Part shown: piece after piece, positions 53,213 through 63,000 of the stretch
Layout: every line of letters starts with the position of its first letter
Position numbering within the stretch: position 1 is the first letter of the stretch
Origin: Melioribacteraceae bacterium
Lineage (GTDB): Bacteria > Bacteroidota > Ignavibacteria > Ignavibacteriales > Melioribacteraceae
Direction of reading: 5' to 3'
NCBI GenBank assembly: GCA_016342755.1
Contig: JAEINS010000006.1
Location: forward strand, 62,001-126,000
Length of the DNA stretch: 64,000 bases
Notes under the pieces: model-generated
What the model saw: only the letters and a program-made list of their open reading frames with translations
Database searches by the model: none
What the model was told of the DNA's origin: nothing
Program-made: the position numbers and the translations under genes

Positions 53213-53222
53213 TGTTAATATT

Positions 53223-53245
53223 TTGGAGGTTTTTTAAACCTCCAA
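53223..53245. terminator. Stem-loop between convergent genes
   Basis: A 10-bp perfect stem (TTGGAGGTTT / AAACCTCCAA) with a TTT loop lies between the MuiA-like gene and the convergent hutH. No T-run is present on either side beyond the stem. Confidence 0.55.
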
Positions 53246-53253
53246 GGTGTTAT

Positions 53254-54819
53254 TTATTTCAAATTTACAGCAGTTTCAACTTCTTTAAGAATCTCACCAT
53301 TTCGCACAAGTTCAATTAACTTATTAATATCTTCGTAAAGAATTCTATCTTCATCAAGGAACTTCACATGATTTCTAATTTTTGAAAAAGCAGCACCAGT
53401 TCCCAATCCGCATTTTAGCGGTTTATGAAAATCAATACCCTGCGAGGCTACTAATAATTCAATTGCTATAACGGATTCAACATTTCTTAAGATATCAAAC
53501 GCATGCCGTGCAGAGATAGAACCCATCGAGTTATGATCTTCTTGATTTGCTGAAGTCGGTATAGAATCGACACTTGCCGGATGTGCAAGAACTTTATTCT
53601 CAGAAACTAAACTTGCGGCCGTATATTGCGCAATCATGAAGCCGGAATTTAGTCCTCCTTTTTTAGTAAGGAATCGTGGCAAACCGCTAAGTGATCCGTT
53701 AACAAGCCTTTCAATTCTTCGTTCAGCAACGTTAGCTAATTCGCTAAGAGCAATTCCAATAAAATCCATTACCAAAGCCATTGGCTGTCCGTGGAAATTT
53801 CCGCCTTCCAAATGTTCTTCTGTATCGGGGAATATTAATGGATTGTCGGTGACTGAATTCAATTCAGTTTCAACCTTTGAACACACATAATTTATGGCAT
53901 CACGAGAGGCACCATGAATTTGCGGTATACAGCGCATTGAATAAGAATCCTGAACACGTGTATCATTTTTAAGATGCGATTTTCTAATTTCACTTTTCTT
54001 GATTAAAGACAACATGTTTTTTGCCGTGTCAATCTGACCTTCGTGAGGTCTAAGATTATGCAGCCTTAAATCATAGGCTTTATCTGTTGCTCTTAACGCT
54101 TCGTGAGTCATTGCTCCGCTCAGATCCGCAAGCTTGTTAAGTTTCTTAGCTCTTATGCAAACAAGCGATGCAAATGCGGTCATCATCTGAGTACCATTAA
54201 TTAAAGCTAATCCTTCTTTTGCCTGAAGCTTAACTTCTTTAACCCCGAGTTTTTTAAAAACTGATTTAGCTGTAACCACCTTTGTTTTTACTGCTTCGTC
54301 ACTATAAACATTTTCAATTACCTGAACTTTTCCTTTGCCAATCATTGCTAAAACTAAATGTGATAAAGGCGCAAGATCACCGCTCGATCCGACTGAACCT
54401 TGTGAAGGTATAACCGGAATAATATTATTGTTGATCATGAAAATCAGGTGTTCAAGTGTTTCTATTCTAATTCCGGAATGCCCCTGTGCTAAAGCATTTA
54501 CACGAAGCAGCATCATTATTTTAACTATATAAGGCGGCAGCGGAGTGCCAACTCCGGTAGAATGACTTATAATAAGGTTTTCCTGAAGTTTACACAAATC
54601 TTCCTTGGAAATATTTACATTTGCAAATTCCCCAAAGCCGGTTGTCACACCGTAAATAACCTCTCCTGTCTCAACCCATTTGTCAATCAGCCTTCTGGAC
54701 TTATTGATTTTTTCAACAGATTCCTTTGTCAATCCGACTATGGTTTTTTCATTTAAGAAGAGTTCGATTTTTTCTAAGGAAAGTGATTTCCCGTCAATTA
54801 ATAATTTTTGGTCTTTCAT
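53254..54819 (-). CDS. hutH: Histidine ammonia-lyase
   Basis: A 521-residue aromatic-amino-acid lyase. Tyr56 (YGVTTGFGEFAN) and His86 (ISHSTGVG) are the HAL-type active-site residues, and NQEDHNSMGS carries the Glu typical of histidine specificity. The MIO prosthetic group normally forms from Ala-Ser-Gly; here the segment reads GSVGSSGDLAPL, so the tripeptide is Ser145-Ser146-Gly147. Activity is likely but the change is unusual. It deaminates L-histidine to urocanate. The rest of the hut pathway is not in the window. Its start overlaps the end of hflX by 26 nt on the reverse strand. Confidence 0.9.
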   Translation of the reverse strand: MKDQKLLIDGKSLSLEKIELFLNEKTIVGLTKESVEKINKSRRLIDKWVETGEVIYGVTTGFGEFANVNISKEDLCKLQENLIISHSTGVGTPLPPYIVKIMMLLRVNALAQGHSGIRIETLEHLIFMINNNIIPVIPSQGSVGSSGDLAPLSHLVLAMIGKGKVQVIENVYSDEAVKTKVVTAKSVFKKLGVKEVKLQAKEGLALINGTQMMTAFASLVCIRAKKLNKLADLSGAMTHEALRATDKAYDLRLHNLRPHEGQIDTAKNMLSLIKKSEIRKSHLKNDTRVQDSYSMRCIPQIHGASRDAINYVCSKVETELNSVTDNPLIFPDTEEHLEGGNFHGQPMALVMDFIGIALSELANVAERRIERLVNGSLSGLPRFLTKKGGLNSGFMIAQYTAASLVSENKVLAHPASVDSIPTSANQEDHNSMGSISARHAFDILRNVESVIAIELLVASQGIDFHKPLKCGLGTGAAFSKIRNHVKFLDEDRILYEDINKLIELVRNGEILKEVETAVNLK

Positions 54820-56074
54820 CTACGAGTCTCTTAATTTTGTTCCTGTTAATAGCATCAGCTCTATAAACCACCGTTATTTTATCTTCGTCATATTTTGTAT
54901 CTAATACTTCAGCTAAACTATGGATTTGCGCAACAATCTTTGAGTCGGTCAAACTCAGTTCCAAGTAATGTTCGCCATAATTTGCCTCATAAATTTCAAG
55001 TAGTTTTTCATTAAGATTAGATACGTTTATTCCTCTTTGAGCCGAGAGGACAAGACTGTTTTTAAACTTATTTGTCACATATTCAATTTTTGTTTTGTCT
55101 TCAAGTTTATCAACCTTATTAAAAATTCTAATCTGAGGCTTCTTCTCGCAATCAAGTTCTTTTAACATATCATCAACGACTTTCATGTGATCTTCAAAAA
55201 ATGGATTTGTAATATCGATTACTTGAAGAATAACATCCGCGTCCCGCACTACATTTAATGTGCTTTTGAAAGATGCCACTAAATTATGCGGAAGTTTTCT
55301 AATGAATCCGACTGTATCACTGATCAGTAATTTTTTGTTTTTTTCAAGTTCAAATGAACGGGTTGTAGAATCGAGTGTAGCAAATAATTGATTTTCAGCC
55401 AGAACACCGGCATCAGTTAATAAATTAAGGAGCGTTGATTTTCCGGCATTAGTATATCCAACTAAAGAAGCTTTAAGAAAATTTTGTCTTTGTCCGCTTT
55501 TAATTCTTTGCTGAGCCTCAATTTTTTTAAGCTTATCTTTCAGCTTTATAATCCTGGTTCTAATAATTCTTCTATCAGTTTCAATCTGTGTTTCTCCGGG
55601 CCCTTTTGTTCCTATACCGCCATACTGCTTTTGTAAGTGGGTCCAGGCTCTTGTGAGGCGGGGAAGCATATACTGTAACTGTGCTAATTCAACTTGAGTT
55701 TTTGATTCTTTTGTTTGTGCGTGTGATACAAAAATATCCAGGATCAATCCGCTTCGGTCAATAATTTTCCTGTCAATCAGTTTTTCCAAGTTTCTAACCT
55801 GAGTAGGTGTAAGATCATGATCAAATATAATAAGCGATATATCATTCATCTCGGCAAGTTCAGCTATTTCTTCAGCTTTACCTTTGCCAATATAAAAAGC
55901 AGTATCAATTCTGTCTTTATCCTGCACTATTTTGAATAAAACTTCAGCACCTGCAGTATCAGCAAGCATTTCAAGTTCATCAATATGTTCTTCTATTATT
56001 TCATGCGAAACATCTTTTGGACGTACAGCAACTAGCATCGCACGTTCATTCGTTTTCTCTTTTAAATCTATCAT
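54794..56074 (-). CDS. hflX: GTPase HflX
   Basis: A 426-residue ribosome-associated GTPase. The N-terminal HflX domain (~8-190) shows ELEMLADTAGAEV, FYIGKGKAEEI, and QLQYMLPRLTRAW...QYGGIGTKGPGETQIE. The G domain has G1 GYTNAGKST, G3 DTVGFIRKLPHNLV and G4 NKVD. It splits stalled or hibernating 70S ribosomes in other bacteria. It lies 19 nt after the BatA-like gene and overlaps hutH, so at least three genes may be co-transcribed. Confidence 0.95.
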   Translation of the reverse strand: MIDLKEKTNERAMLVAVRPKDVSHEIIEEHIDELEMLADTAGAEVLFKIVQDKDRIDTAFYIGKGKAEEIAELAEMNDISLIIFDHDLTPTQVRNLEKLIDRKIIDRSGLILDIFVSHAQTKESKTQVELAQLQYMLPRLTRAWTHLQKQYGGIGTKGPGETQIETDRRIIRTRIIKLKDKLKKIEAQQRIKSGQRQNFLKASLVGYTNAGKSTLLNLLTDAGVLAENQLFATLDSTTRSFELEKNKKLLISDTVGFIRKLPHNLVASFKSTLNVVRDADVILQVIDITNPFFEDHMKVVDDMLKELDCEKKPQIRIFNKVDKLEDKTKIEYVTNKFKNSLVLSAQRGINVSNLNEKLLEIYEANYGEHYLELSLTDSKIVAQIHSLAEVLDTKYDEDKITVVYRADAINRNKIKRLVDERPKIIN

Positions 56075-56093
56075 ATCATCTATACCTAATAAT

Positions 56094-58148
56094 CTAATTA
56101 AATTCTGATAATTCTTTCTTTGTGTTTTTTGCGACTAACATTTCTATAACAGCAAGTAAAAATGCAAAAATTAAAAAATATCTCCAAAGTTCTGATCCAA
56201 ACCTTTCATGTTTTATTTCTTCAATATAATTATCGTTAGTTGATAACTTAAAAACATTCGCGAAACCCGAGAGTTTATCTTCATGATTTTCTTTTGCAAA
56301 AACTTCATTTGGATTAACATTTACAACTGCATAATTAAGAAGTTTCCCTTGCGAAAACAACTTATAAATACCGCTCAGCTCAGCATCTCTATACTTTACA
56401 ATATTATTTTTTATCGAATCCGGCGGGAAAAACAATTCAGTATTATCCGGTTTTATTAGTTTACATTGACTTACAGCCTTCCCGGAAACATCAAAATAAA
56501 TATCATCACCACAAATATAATTTTCAAGTTCATTTAATTTACTTGAAAGATAAAATACCTGTTTGGTTATTAATGGCGCAAAAATTCCTTTCACTGGAAA
56601 ATCGCTCCAGCTTAAAACCGGCGCAATGTTATACAGCAGCATGCTGCCATTATTTACTTTTTGTTCACTTAAGAAAGCCGAGTTATCCGCAAGTGTAATT
56701 ATATTTCTGCCGCTAGAGTTTTTACTTTTTAGAAATTTATAAATTTGAGGCGAACCCAATTTTACTTTTTCAACATTTTCAAAAATATTTGCAAACGTTG
56801 GATGATTAAGATCGTATTTGTCAAATTCATTAAATGTACCGTTCTCAATATTTTCAATCAGTTGATATGAATCCTCAATTCCCAAACTTGCTAAGAATCT
56901 GTTAAACTCAACTCCGGTTGTCTTTTCTGAAGGGAATAAAACCAGCCCTTTCCCGGCGTTAAAATAGTCTTCCAGCTTATTTGTATTCTCAACATCTGTT
57001 CCAACTAAGACAACAACATCATATTGTAAAATATTTGTCGAAGATATTTGAGATAATTTCTTTTTATCCACGGTTATGATATTTTGGTTAATGGAGCTTT
57101 GTAAAGCACTAGTTATGAAAGAAATATCGCCTGAGTTTTCTGAGAATAATCCGACTCTTATTTGTTCTGGAACATACAACGCCGTATAACTCCTATTATC
57201 ATTGAGTATATCATCATCCTCTAATTCAATAAAAGCTTCAATTAATCCGGATGAATTTGTAGAAACTTCAAAACCCAAATTGCCGCTTTTTTTAGAATCA
57301 ATATTCTGCTGTGCCATTCTTTTTCCGTTTATATAAAGAGAAGCAACGGCATTATAAGATTCTGACTGATTTTTATACACAGCAGAAAAATTGATAGGCG
57401 TGTTTTTTTCAATTATCTGGTTTTTAATTTTAAGATTTGAGACAACACCATTTTTTAATACTGCCGAGTTCATGTTAAACGAATATACTTTTACCCTTTC
57501 ATCAAGCTTAGATATAATCGAATCAATTTCACTGGCATTGGAAAAACCGGCTCCGGTAAAGTCAGAAAAAATGTAAAGCTCTTTATTAAAATTATCAGAT
57601 TCATTTAAAGCGTTAACGGCAGAAACTAATGATTCTGTAAAGCTTCCTGATATTTCTGAAACTTCTATATCTGCTAATGATTTCGTTTTTCCATCTTGAA
57701 ACTGAAAAAAATCTAATTTCTGATTCATGGAAAATGCTGGTATGGCAACTTCATCTCCTTCTTCAAACTCATTTAATATTTCAGCAATAATTTTTTTGGA
57801 AATATTTAAATATGAACCTTTGTCAGTAATAACAGACATACTAAAGCTGTCATCAACAAGAAATATAGCTGAAGTTTTAGCTGTTGAAGCAGCACCGCCA
57901 ATAGAAACAGAGTCGATAGTTGGTCGTGCAAACGCAAAAACTAAAGAGAGAATTATTAGGATTCTAAGAATTAAAAGTATTATCTGTTTAATTTTTACTT
58001 TACGGATTTTTGTTTTCTGCAATTCCTTCAAGAACGCAACTGTGCTGAATTCTATTTTTTTTAACTTCCTAAGATTTAGTAGGTGTAATAGAATTGGAAT
58101 AGATGCGGCTAATAAGCCAAACAGCATAGCAGGATTAAGAAAGGTCAT
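56094..58148 (-). CDS. BatA-type membrane protein with von Willebrand A domain
   Basis: A 684-residue protein whose N-terminus matches the BatA domain: MTFLNPAMLFGLLAASIPIL, HLLNLRKLKKIEFSTV, and a second helix near LLILRILIILSLVFAFARP. A VWA domain follows (~90-250; SAIFLVDDSFSMS gives a MIDAS-like D-x-S-x-S, and LYIFSDFTGAG). The remainder is a large extracytoplasmic part with beta-sandwich and class-I glutamine-amidotransferase-like segments, and a final helix near the C-terminus (YFLIFAFLLAVIEML). Such proteins associate with MoxR-type ATPases; none is encoded here. Confidence 0.87.
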   Translation of the reverse strand: MTFLNPAMLFGLLAASIPILLHLLNLRKLKKIEFSTVAFLKELQKTKIRKVKIKQIILLILRILIILSLVFAFARPTIDSVSIGGAASTAKTSAIFLVDDSFSMSVITDKGSYLNISKKIIAEILNEFEEGDEVAIPAFSMNQKLDFFQFQDGKTKSLADIEVSEISGSFTESLVSAVNALNESDNFNKELYIFSDFTGAGFSNASEIDSIISKLDERVKVYSFNMNSAVLKNGVVSNLKIKNQIIEKNTPINFSAVYKNQSESYNAVASLYINGKRMAQQNIDSKKSGNLGFEVSTNSSGLIEAFIELEDDDILNDNRSYTALYVPEQIRVGLFSENSGDISFITSALQSSINQNIITVDKKKLSQISSTNILQYDVVVLVGTDVENTNKLEDYFNAGKGLVLFPSEKTTGVEFNRFLASLGIEDSYQLIENIENGTFNEFDKYDLNHPTFANIFENVEKVKLGSPQIYKFLKSKNSSGRNIITLADNSAFLSEQKVNNGSMLLYNIAPVLSWSDFPVKGIFAPLITKQVFYLSSKLNELENYICGDDIYFDVSGKAVSQCKLIKPDNTELFFPPDSIKNNIVKYRDAELSGIYKLFSQGKLLNYAVVNVNPNEVFAKENHEDKLSGFANVFKLSTNDNYIEEIKHERFGSELWRYFLIFAFLLAVIEMLVAKNTKKELSEFN

Positions 58149-58230
58149 TTTTTCCCTTTACAAATAGATTCCATTTAAGAATGGAAATAAAAATTAAGTG
58201 GAACTACTGTTCTTTTTCTAATACAAAATT

Positions 58231-58281
58231 TGTCATATTCACCAGTCCGATAAAATCGGACTGGCTCAATTCTAAATGACA
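58231..58281. repeat. Nested palindrome with TGTCAT...ATGACA ends
   Basis: An inner perfect 10-bp stem (CCAGTCCGAT / ATCGGACTGG, AAA loop, 58242-58264) sits within outer ends TGTCAT (58231-58236) and ATGACA (58276-58281). The GTCAT-type ends are shared with the repeats at 25221 and 32041. It lies between the SpoIID and BatA-like genes, in a 156-bp gap. Confidence 0.65.
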
Positions 58282-58304
58282 TTCATTTTAAAACTATTTT
58301 AATA

Positions 58305-59651
58305 TTAATAATCTTTCTGAATACTAGCACCCTTAAAATAGTGCAGTAATATTGCGTCGAAGCTATATCCCATTTCACCCATTACCGCAGCGCCTATTTG
58401 ACATAGCCCGACTCCATGTCCCCAACCGGCACCGGTTAAAATGAACTTGCCTGGAACATTATCAACAATCATATCTTTGTCTATTACAAAAGCAGAACTG
58501 TATAAATGAGATTTAGATAGTATTCGTCTAATTTCTAATTCTTTCCCAATTATTAAGGTTTTTTTAGAACCAACAATTTTAAGTTTTATTAGTCTGCCGG
58601 AAACTCCGCGTTCAATCGGGATTAAATCAATTATATCACCAAAATCCCATGCAGACTTACCATTAATTAACTCAGCAATTTCATTCTGGGAGTATTCAAC
58701 TTTCCAGCGATAAAAATCAGTTGTTTCCTGATCATAATCGAGCAACACCTGCGAAAGTATTTTTTCATCTGAAGTATTACAAAATGCAGCGGGTGATTTT
58801 CTTATCCAGGCTTCGGCAGCTTTTTCCTTTGTTAAATCCAGATCGAAATCATCCGGTTCATATTTATAATCAATAGTTTTAACAAGATAGTCATGTTTAA
58901 CCGGCTCCCATACATTTTCAAAATCTTCCGCAATTCCGCCGCATGATTTGGAAAACCGTGCATCACAAATTTTATTTTTATATTTAAGAACCATTCCTTC
59001 GGTTGCGTTTACAGCCGCACGAACCTTCTCTGTATATGCTTTTGTAATTCCCTGATATCTTTGGCAATGATCATCGTTGCAAACATCATATAATTTATGA
59101 TCTTCTCTATCATACCATTTAATAAATTCATCTTCAGTTTCAATAACAGGAATGTAATCATTCCCGCTGGTATCAAGTTCTTTTTGTTTATCAATTTGGG
59201 CTAACAGCCAGCTCCTGGAAATTATAGCGTGAGCTTTAAGAAGTTCGATTGAACTGTTAGCACTCATTTCAGAAGATATAACACTTATTAAATAGTTTTC
59301 TACTGATAAAACATTTACCGCGACAATCTTTCCGTCTTCAACTAATAATTTTAAAGAACCCTGAAATCTTTGATTCTCCTTTTGCTCCCAATGAAAATCC
59401 ACACCTATTACAACATCATTAATTACAAATGATTCTGATGAAAGCTCGCTTGGTACTAATTTAATTTCTTTCGAAAAATCATAATCCTTTCCATCGCATG
59501 AAAGTCTGATTTTTCCATTAACAAGTTTAGCAACACATTTGCCGCTTAAAAGATCATCAAAATCTTTTGAAGTATAATTTCCGTATAGAACAAACTTTAT
59601 TTCATCGTTTTTTACAATTGAAACACTAACCTTTGGTTTCCCCATCATCAA
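58305..59651 (-). CDS. SpoIID/LytB-domain protein
   Basis: A 448-residue protein. The SpoIID domain starts at about residue 90 and shows VENYLISVISSEMS, SIELLKAHAIISRSWLL, SCGGIAEDFENVWEP and the final GAGWGHGVGLCQIGAAVM...ILLHYFKGASI. SpoIID enzymes cleave denuded peptidoglycan glycan chains. No signal peptide is evident at the given start, so localisation is uncertain; a segment of ~60 residues inserted around 150-205 includes DNDHCQRYQGITKAY. It follows the YciI-like gene after 10 nt. In non-sporulating bacteria such proteins act in cell-wall turnover. Confidence 0.87.
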   Translation of the reverse strand: MMMGKPKVSVSIVKNDEIKFVLYGNYTSKDFDDLLSGKCVAKLVNGKIRLSCDGKDYDFSKEIKLVPSELSSESFVINDVVIGVDFHWEQKENQRFQGSLKLLVEDGKIVAVNVLSVENYLISVISSEMSANSSIELLKAHAIISRSWLLAQIDKQKELDTSGNDYIPVIETEDEFIKWYDREDHKLYDVCNDDHCQRYQGITKAYTEKVRAAVNATEGMVLKYKNKICDARFSKSCGGIAEDFENVWEPVKHDYLVKTIDYKYEPDDFDLDLTKEKAAEAWIRKSPAAFCNTSDEKILSQVLLDYDQETTDFYRWKVEYSQNEIAELINGKSAWDFGDIIDLIPIERGVSGRLIKLKIVGSKKTLIIGKELEIRRILSKSHLYSSAFVIDKDMIVDNVPGKFILTGAGWGHGVGLCQIGAAVMGEMGYSFDAILLHYFKGASIQKDY

Positions 59652-59661
59652 CCTTATATAT

Positions 59662-59961
59662 TTAATTTTCGCTTACCCAGTTTCCCATAAAGTCCTGAAA
59701 TTTAACAGGATTGAATTCTGTATATAAATACTCTGTATAACCAGCTTTATTGTAAGGATCATTTTCAAAAAACTCAACTATATCTTCCAATGATTCTGCC
59801 TTTGCAATAGCAATTCCGCCAGTTAATGGTTCTTGCGGACCGGAGCATAAAAGCATATTTTTATCATAACCTATTTGCAGAAAACTTCTGTGTTCATCAA
59901 GAACTTCTTTAATTTTTTCAAAATCCACAGTATAACTAATCTCAACTACAAAATGTTTCAT
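59662..59961 (-). CDS. YciI-like protein
   Basis: A 99-residue protein of the YciI (ferredoxin-like, dimeric alpha-beta barrel) fold: VEISYTVDFEKIKEVLDEHRSFL, GPQEPLTGGIAIAKAESLED, and ENDPYNKAGYTEYLYTEF. The conserved His of the family appears in EHRSFL. Members are small metabolic proteins of mostly unknown activity. It is the first gene of the reverse-strand run with SpoIID, and its start region is divergent from the giant lamin-tail gene. Confidence 0.9.
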   Translation of the reverse strand: MKHFVVEISYTVDFEKIKEVLDEHRSFLQIGYDKNMLLCSGPQEPLTGGIAIAKAESLEDIVEFFENDPYNKAGYTEYLYTEFNPVKFQDFMGNWVSEN

Positions 59962-60031
59962 AAATTCCTCCTAATTATAACGTGCAAATATAAAAAGTAT
60001 CGCTTCCTTAAACAATTACAGAATTTATTTA

Positions 60032-60061
60032 TTGATATAAAACGGCACTTTTTATTATATT
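60032..60061 (+). promoter_or_regulatory. Promoter of the lamin-tail protein gene
   Basis: TTGATA at 60032-60037 and TATATT at 60056-60061 with an 18-bp spacer form a plausible sigma-70 type promoter, 24 bases before the ATG at 60086. AAGGGAAAC is the ribosome-binding stretch. Confidence 0.5.
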
Positions 60062-60085
60062 GAAATATGTACATAAAAGGGAAAC

Positions 60086-63000
60086 ATGAAAAAAGGAACA
60101 ATAGGGTGTAATGTTCTTTTAGCTCTTCTCTTGGTTTTGGTAAATTCTCTAAGGGCGCAGAACAATTCAATCGAATTATCAGAGATTATGTTTAATCCTA
60201 CTGATGTAAACAGCGAATTTATTGAATTATATAATAATTCTGATTCAGTGACTTATAATTTGGCAAATCTAAAAATCATCTATGAAACATCAGCCCCCGA
60301 TCTGGTAAATGATAATACGGATTTGTTATTAGAACCCGGGAAATATGCAATTATACTTGAAGGAGATTATGATCTTGCCGCCGGAGTTTACAAAAATCTT
60401 ATTCCGGACGATGTATTAATTTGCCTGATTGATAATAATTCTTTTGGCCGGTCAGGAATGGCAAATTCTTCCGATAGAACAATTTATCTTGTTTATGAAA
60501 CCGATACGCTGGAAACCTACTTATATTCGGCTGATAATGATAAAGGTATTTCTGATGAAAAATTTGAACATGGCTTTACAGATTGGGAAAATTCTTTATT
60601 AATAGATGGTTCTCCCGGAATGAAAAATTCAGTTTCTCCTAAGCAGCACGATCTGAAAATTGTATCAGTTCAAAAAAAATCAGCAGCTATAATAGAAGGT
60701 GAGAATTTTATAATTGACATCATGCTTAAAAACTTAGGATTTGCAAACGCGGAGAATTTTTCGCTGACTGTTTACCTCGATGAAAATACTGATTCGCTGA
60801 CTGAAGCAAATGAATTAATATTTCAAGACGATTTACAAAATTTGGAAAGTAATGATTCAATCATGGTTTCCGCTGCTTTTAATGGTTTTAGCAAAGGGAA
60901 TTATTCATTTATAATTATTCTGGGTTATATTTTAGATGAATTCGCTAATAACAATGTCTATTATTATAAGTTTAATATTGCGGCTAACCCGGTTGAGTTT
61001 AATTCGGTTATAATAAATGAATTAATGATCATTCCCAAAGATGAACCTGAATGGATTGAGCTTTATAATAATAGTTCTGCGGATATAAACCTGAAAAACT
61101 GGAGTATAACTGATTCTAAATCAGCAGTTGAGTTAATTGACAAAACTTTTTTATTGGAGCCGCAAAAATATTTAATTATTACGGATGACAGTTCTGTTGT
61201 CGATTATTACTCAAATAAATTTAGTTTTATTGAAGTAAATCTACCGTCATTAAATAACAGCGGTGATAATGTAGTATTAAAAGATTCTCTGGGGTTCATA
61301 ATTGATTCGCTCAGTTATAATAGCAGGTGGTTAAACTCTGATTGTAAATCACTTGAACGGATTGAATCTTTTTATTCGAGCCTTGATTCTGCAAACTGGG
61401 GAATCTCTAATGATAGAAAAGGCGCAACTCCAGGATTTATAAATTCAGTAACACCAAAAGATTTTGATTTAACAATATCAGGCTTTAAAACGTTAACTCC
61501 GTTTCAAATTATGGGGGAATCAATTGGAGTCTCTGTTACAGTAACAAATATAGGCCGGAATGAGGTGTTAAACTCTAATCTCGAACTATATATGGATATA
61601 AACAAAGATTCATTAGTTCAGACAACTGAAATTATATTATCAAATAATATAATTTCATTATCCGCACAAGATTCAGCGGAGATTATAATTGAGGTTCCCG
61701 AATTTGTAGAAGGCAAAAATAATCTGATAGCGTTAATAAATTATCAAGAAGATCTAAATAATTTTAATGATACTTCTTACACTAGTTTTACCGGAATTAA
61801 AATAAACGAAATAAGAAATGATATTGTTATCAATGAGATTTTATATGCGCCGGACAGCGTTAGTACAGAATGGATTGAACTATATAATCGCAGTAACAAG
61901 GAAATTAATTTAAAAAACTATAAAGTTGCAGACGCAAATGATACATCAATTGTTAACAGCAAGGATTTAATACTTAAACCCGACAAATATGCCATTATAA
62001 GCAGCGATAGTAGTTTTGTTGATTTTTATACTAATAGAAAAAATGTGATCATAGGTAAATTCTCTTCCTTAAATAATTCATTTGATACTGTTATCATACT
62101 TGATTCACTGGACAGAGTTATAGATTCCGTTTATTATTCATCCGATTATGGATATAAACAGGGTTATTCAATTGAGAGAATAAACTCTGAATCTGAAACT
62201 GACAGCAGCAATTGGAAGCTTGTTCAATATGGATTAAGAAATACTTTGGGACAGATTAATAGTGTTTCTAAAAAAGATCATGATCTGGAATTGTCAAATC
62301 TGGAGTTTGAAAGTTCCTATCAAATAATTGGGAATTCTATCAGTGGAAATTTTACAGTTAAAAATATTGGGAAAACCGCCGCGCAAAATTTTACAATAGA
62401 TATTTTTCTGGATAAAAATTCAAATAATATTTTAGAGACAAATGAACTTAATCAATCCGCTAATATAACCTTACTTGAAGCAAACGATAGTCTTCAAAGC
62501 AGTTTTAAGCTTGATGATTTTAATGCCGGACAAAATCACGTTTATGCAATAATTAATTTTACAGATGATACTTTCCCGCTTAATGATACGTTATCAGTAT
62601 ACTTCATAGGTGTTAAGCTGAATGAAATAAGAAATGACCTTGCAATAAATGAAGTTATGTATTCACCCGGGGAAGACAGGTCTGAGTGGATTGAAATTTT
62701 TAATCGGAGTGAGAAAACGATTAATCTGAAAAATTATCAAATAGCCGATGAAAAGGATACTTCCAGAATTAATAGGAAAATACTGTTTGTTAAACCAAAT
62801 GAATTTTATGTAATTGCCAGGGACAGTTCATTTATTAACGAGTTTCCAAATGTGCGAAATCTGATTGTCGGTAAGTTTCCATCGTTGAACAATGATGATG
62901 ATAAAATTATTTTGCTTGATTCATTAAACAGAGTAATCGACTCAATCCAGTACTTTGATAAGTGGAATGATTATGAACATGCGAGCCTTGAACGCATGAA

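Noticed and set aside
54562-54904. Forward-strand open frames across the hutH/hflX junction
   Set aside because: They are shadows; hutH and hflX both have complete active-site motifs on the reverse strand.
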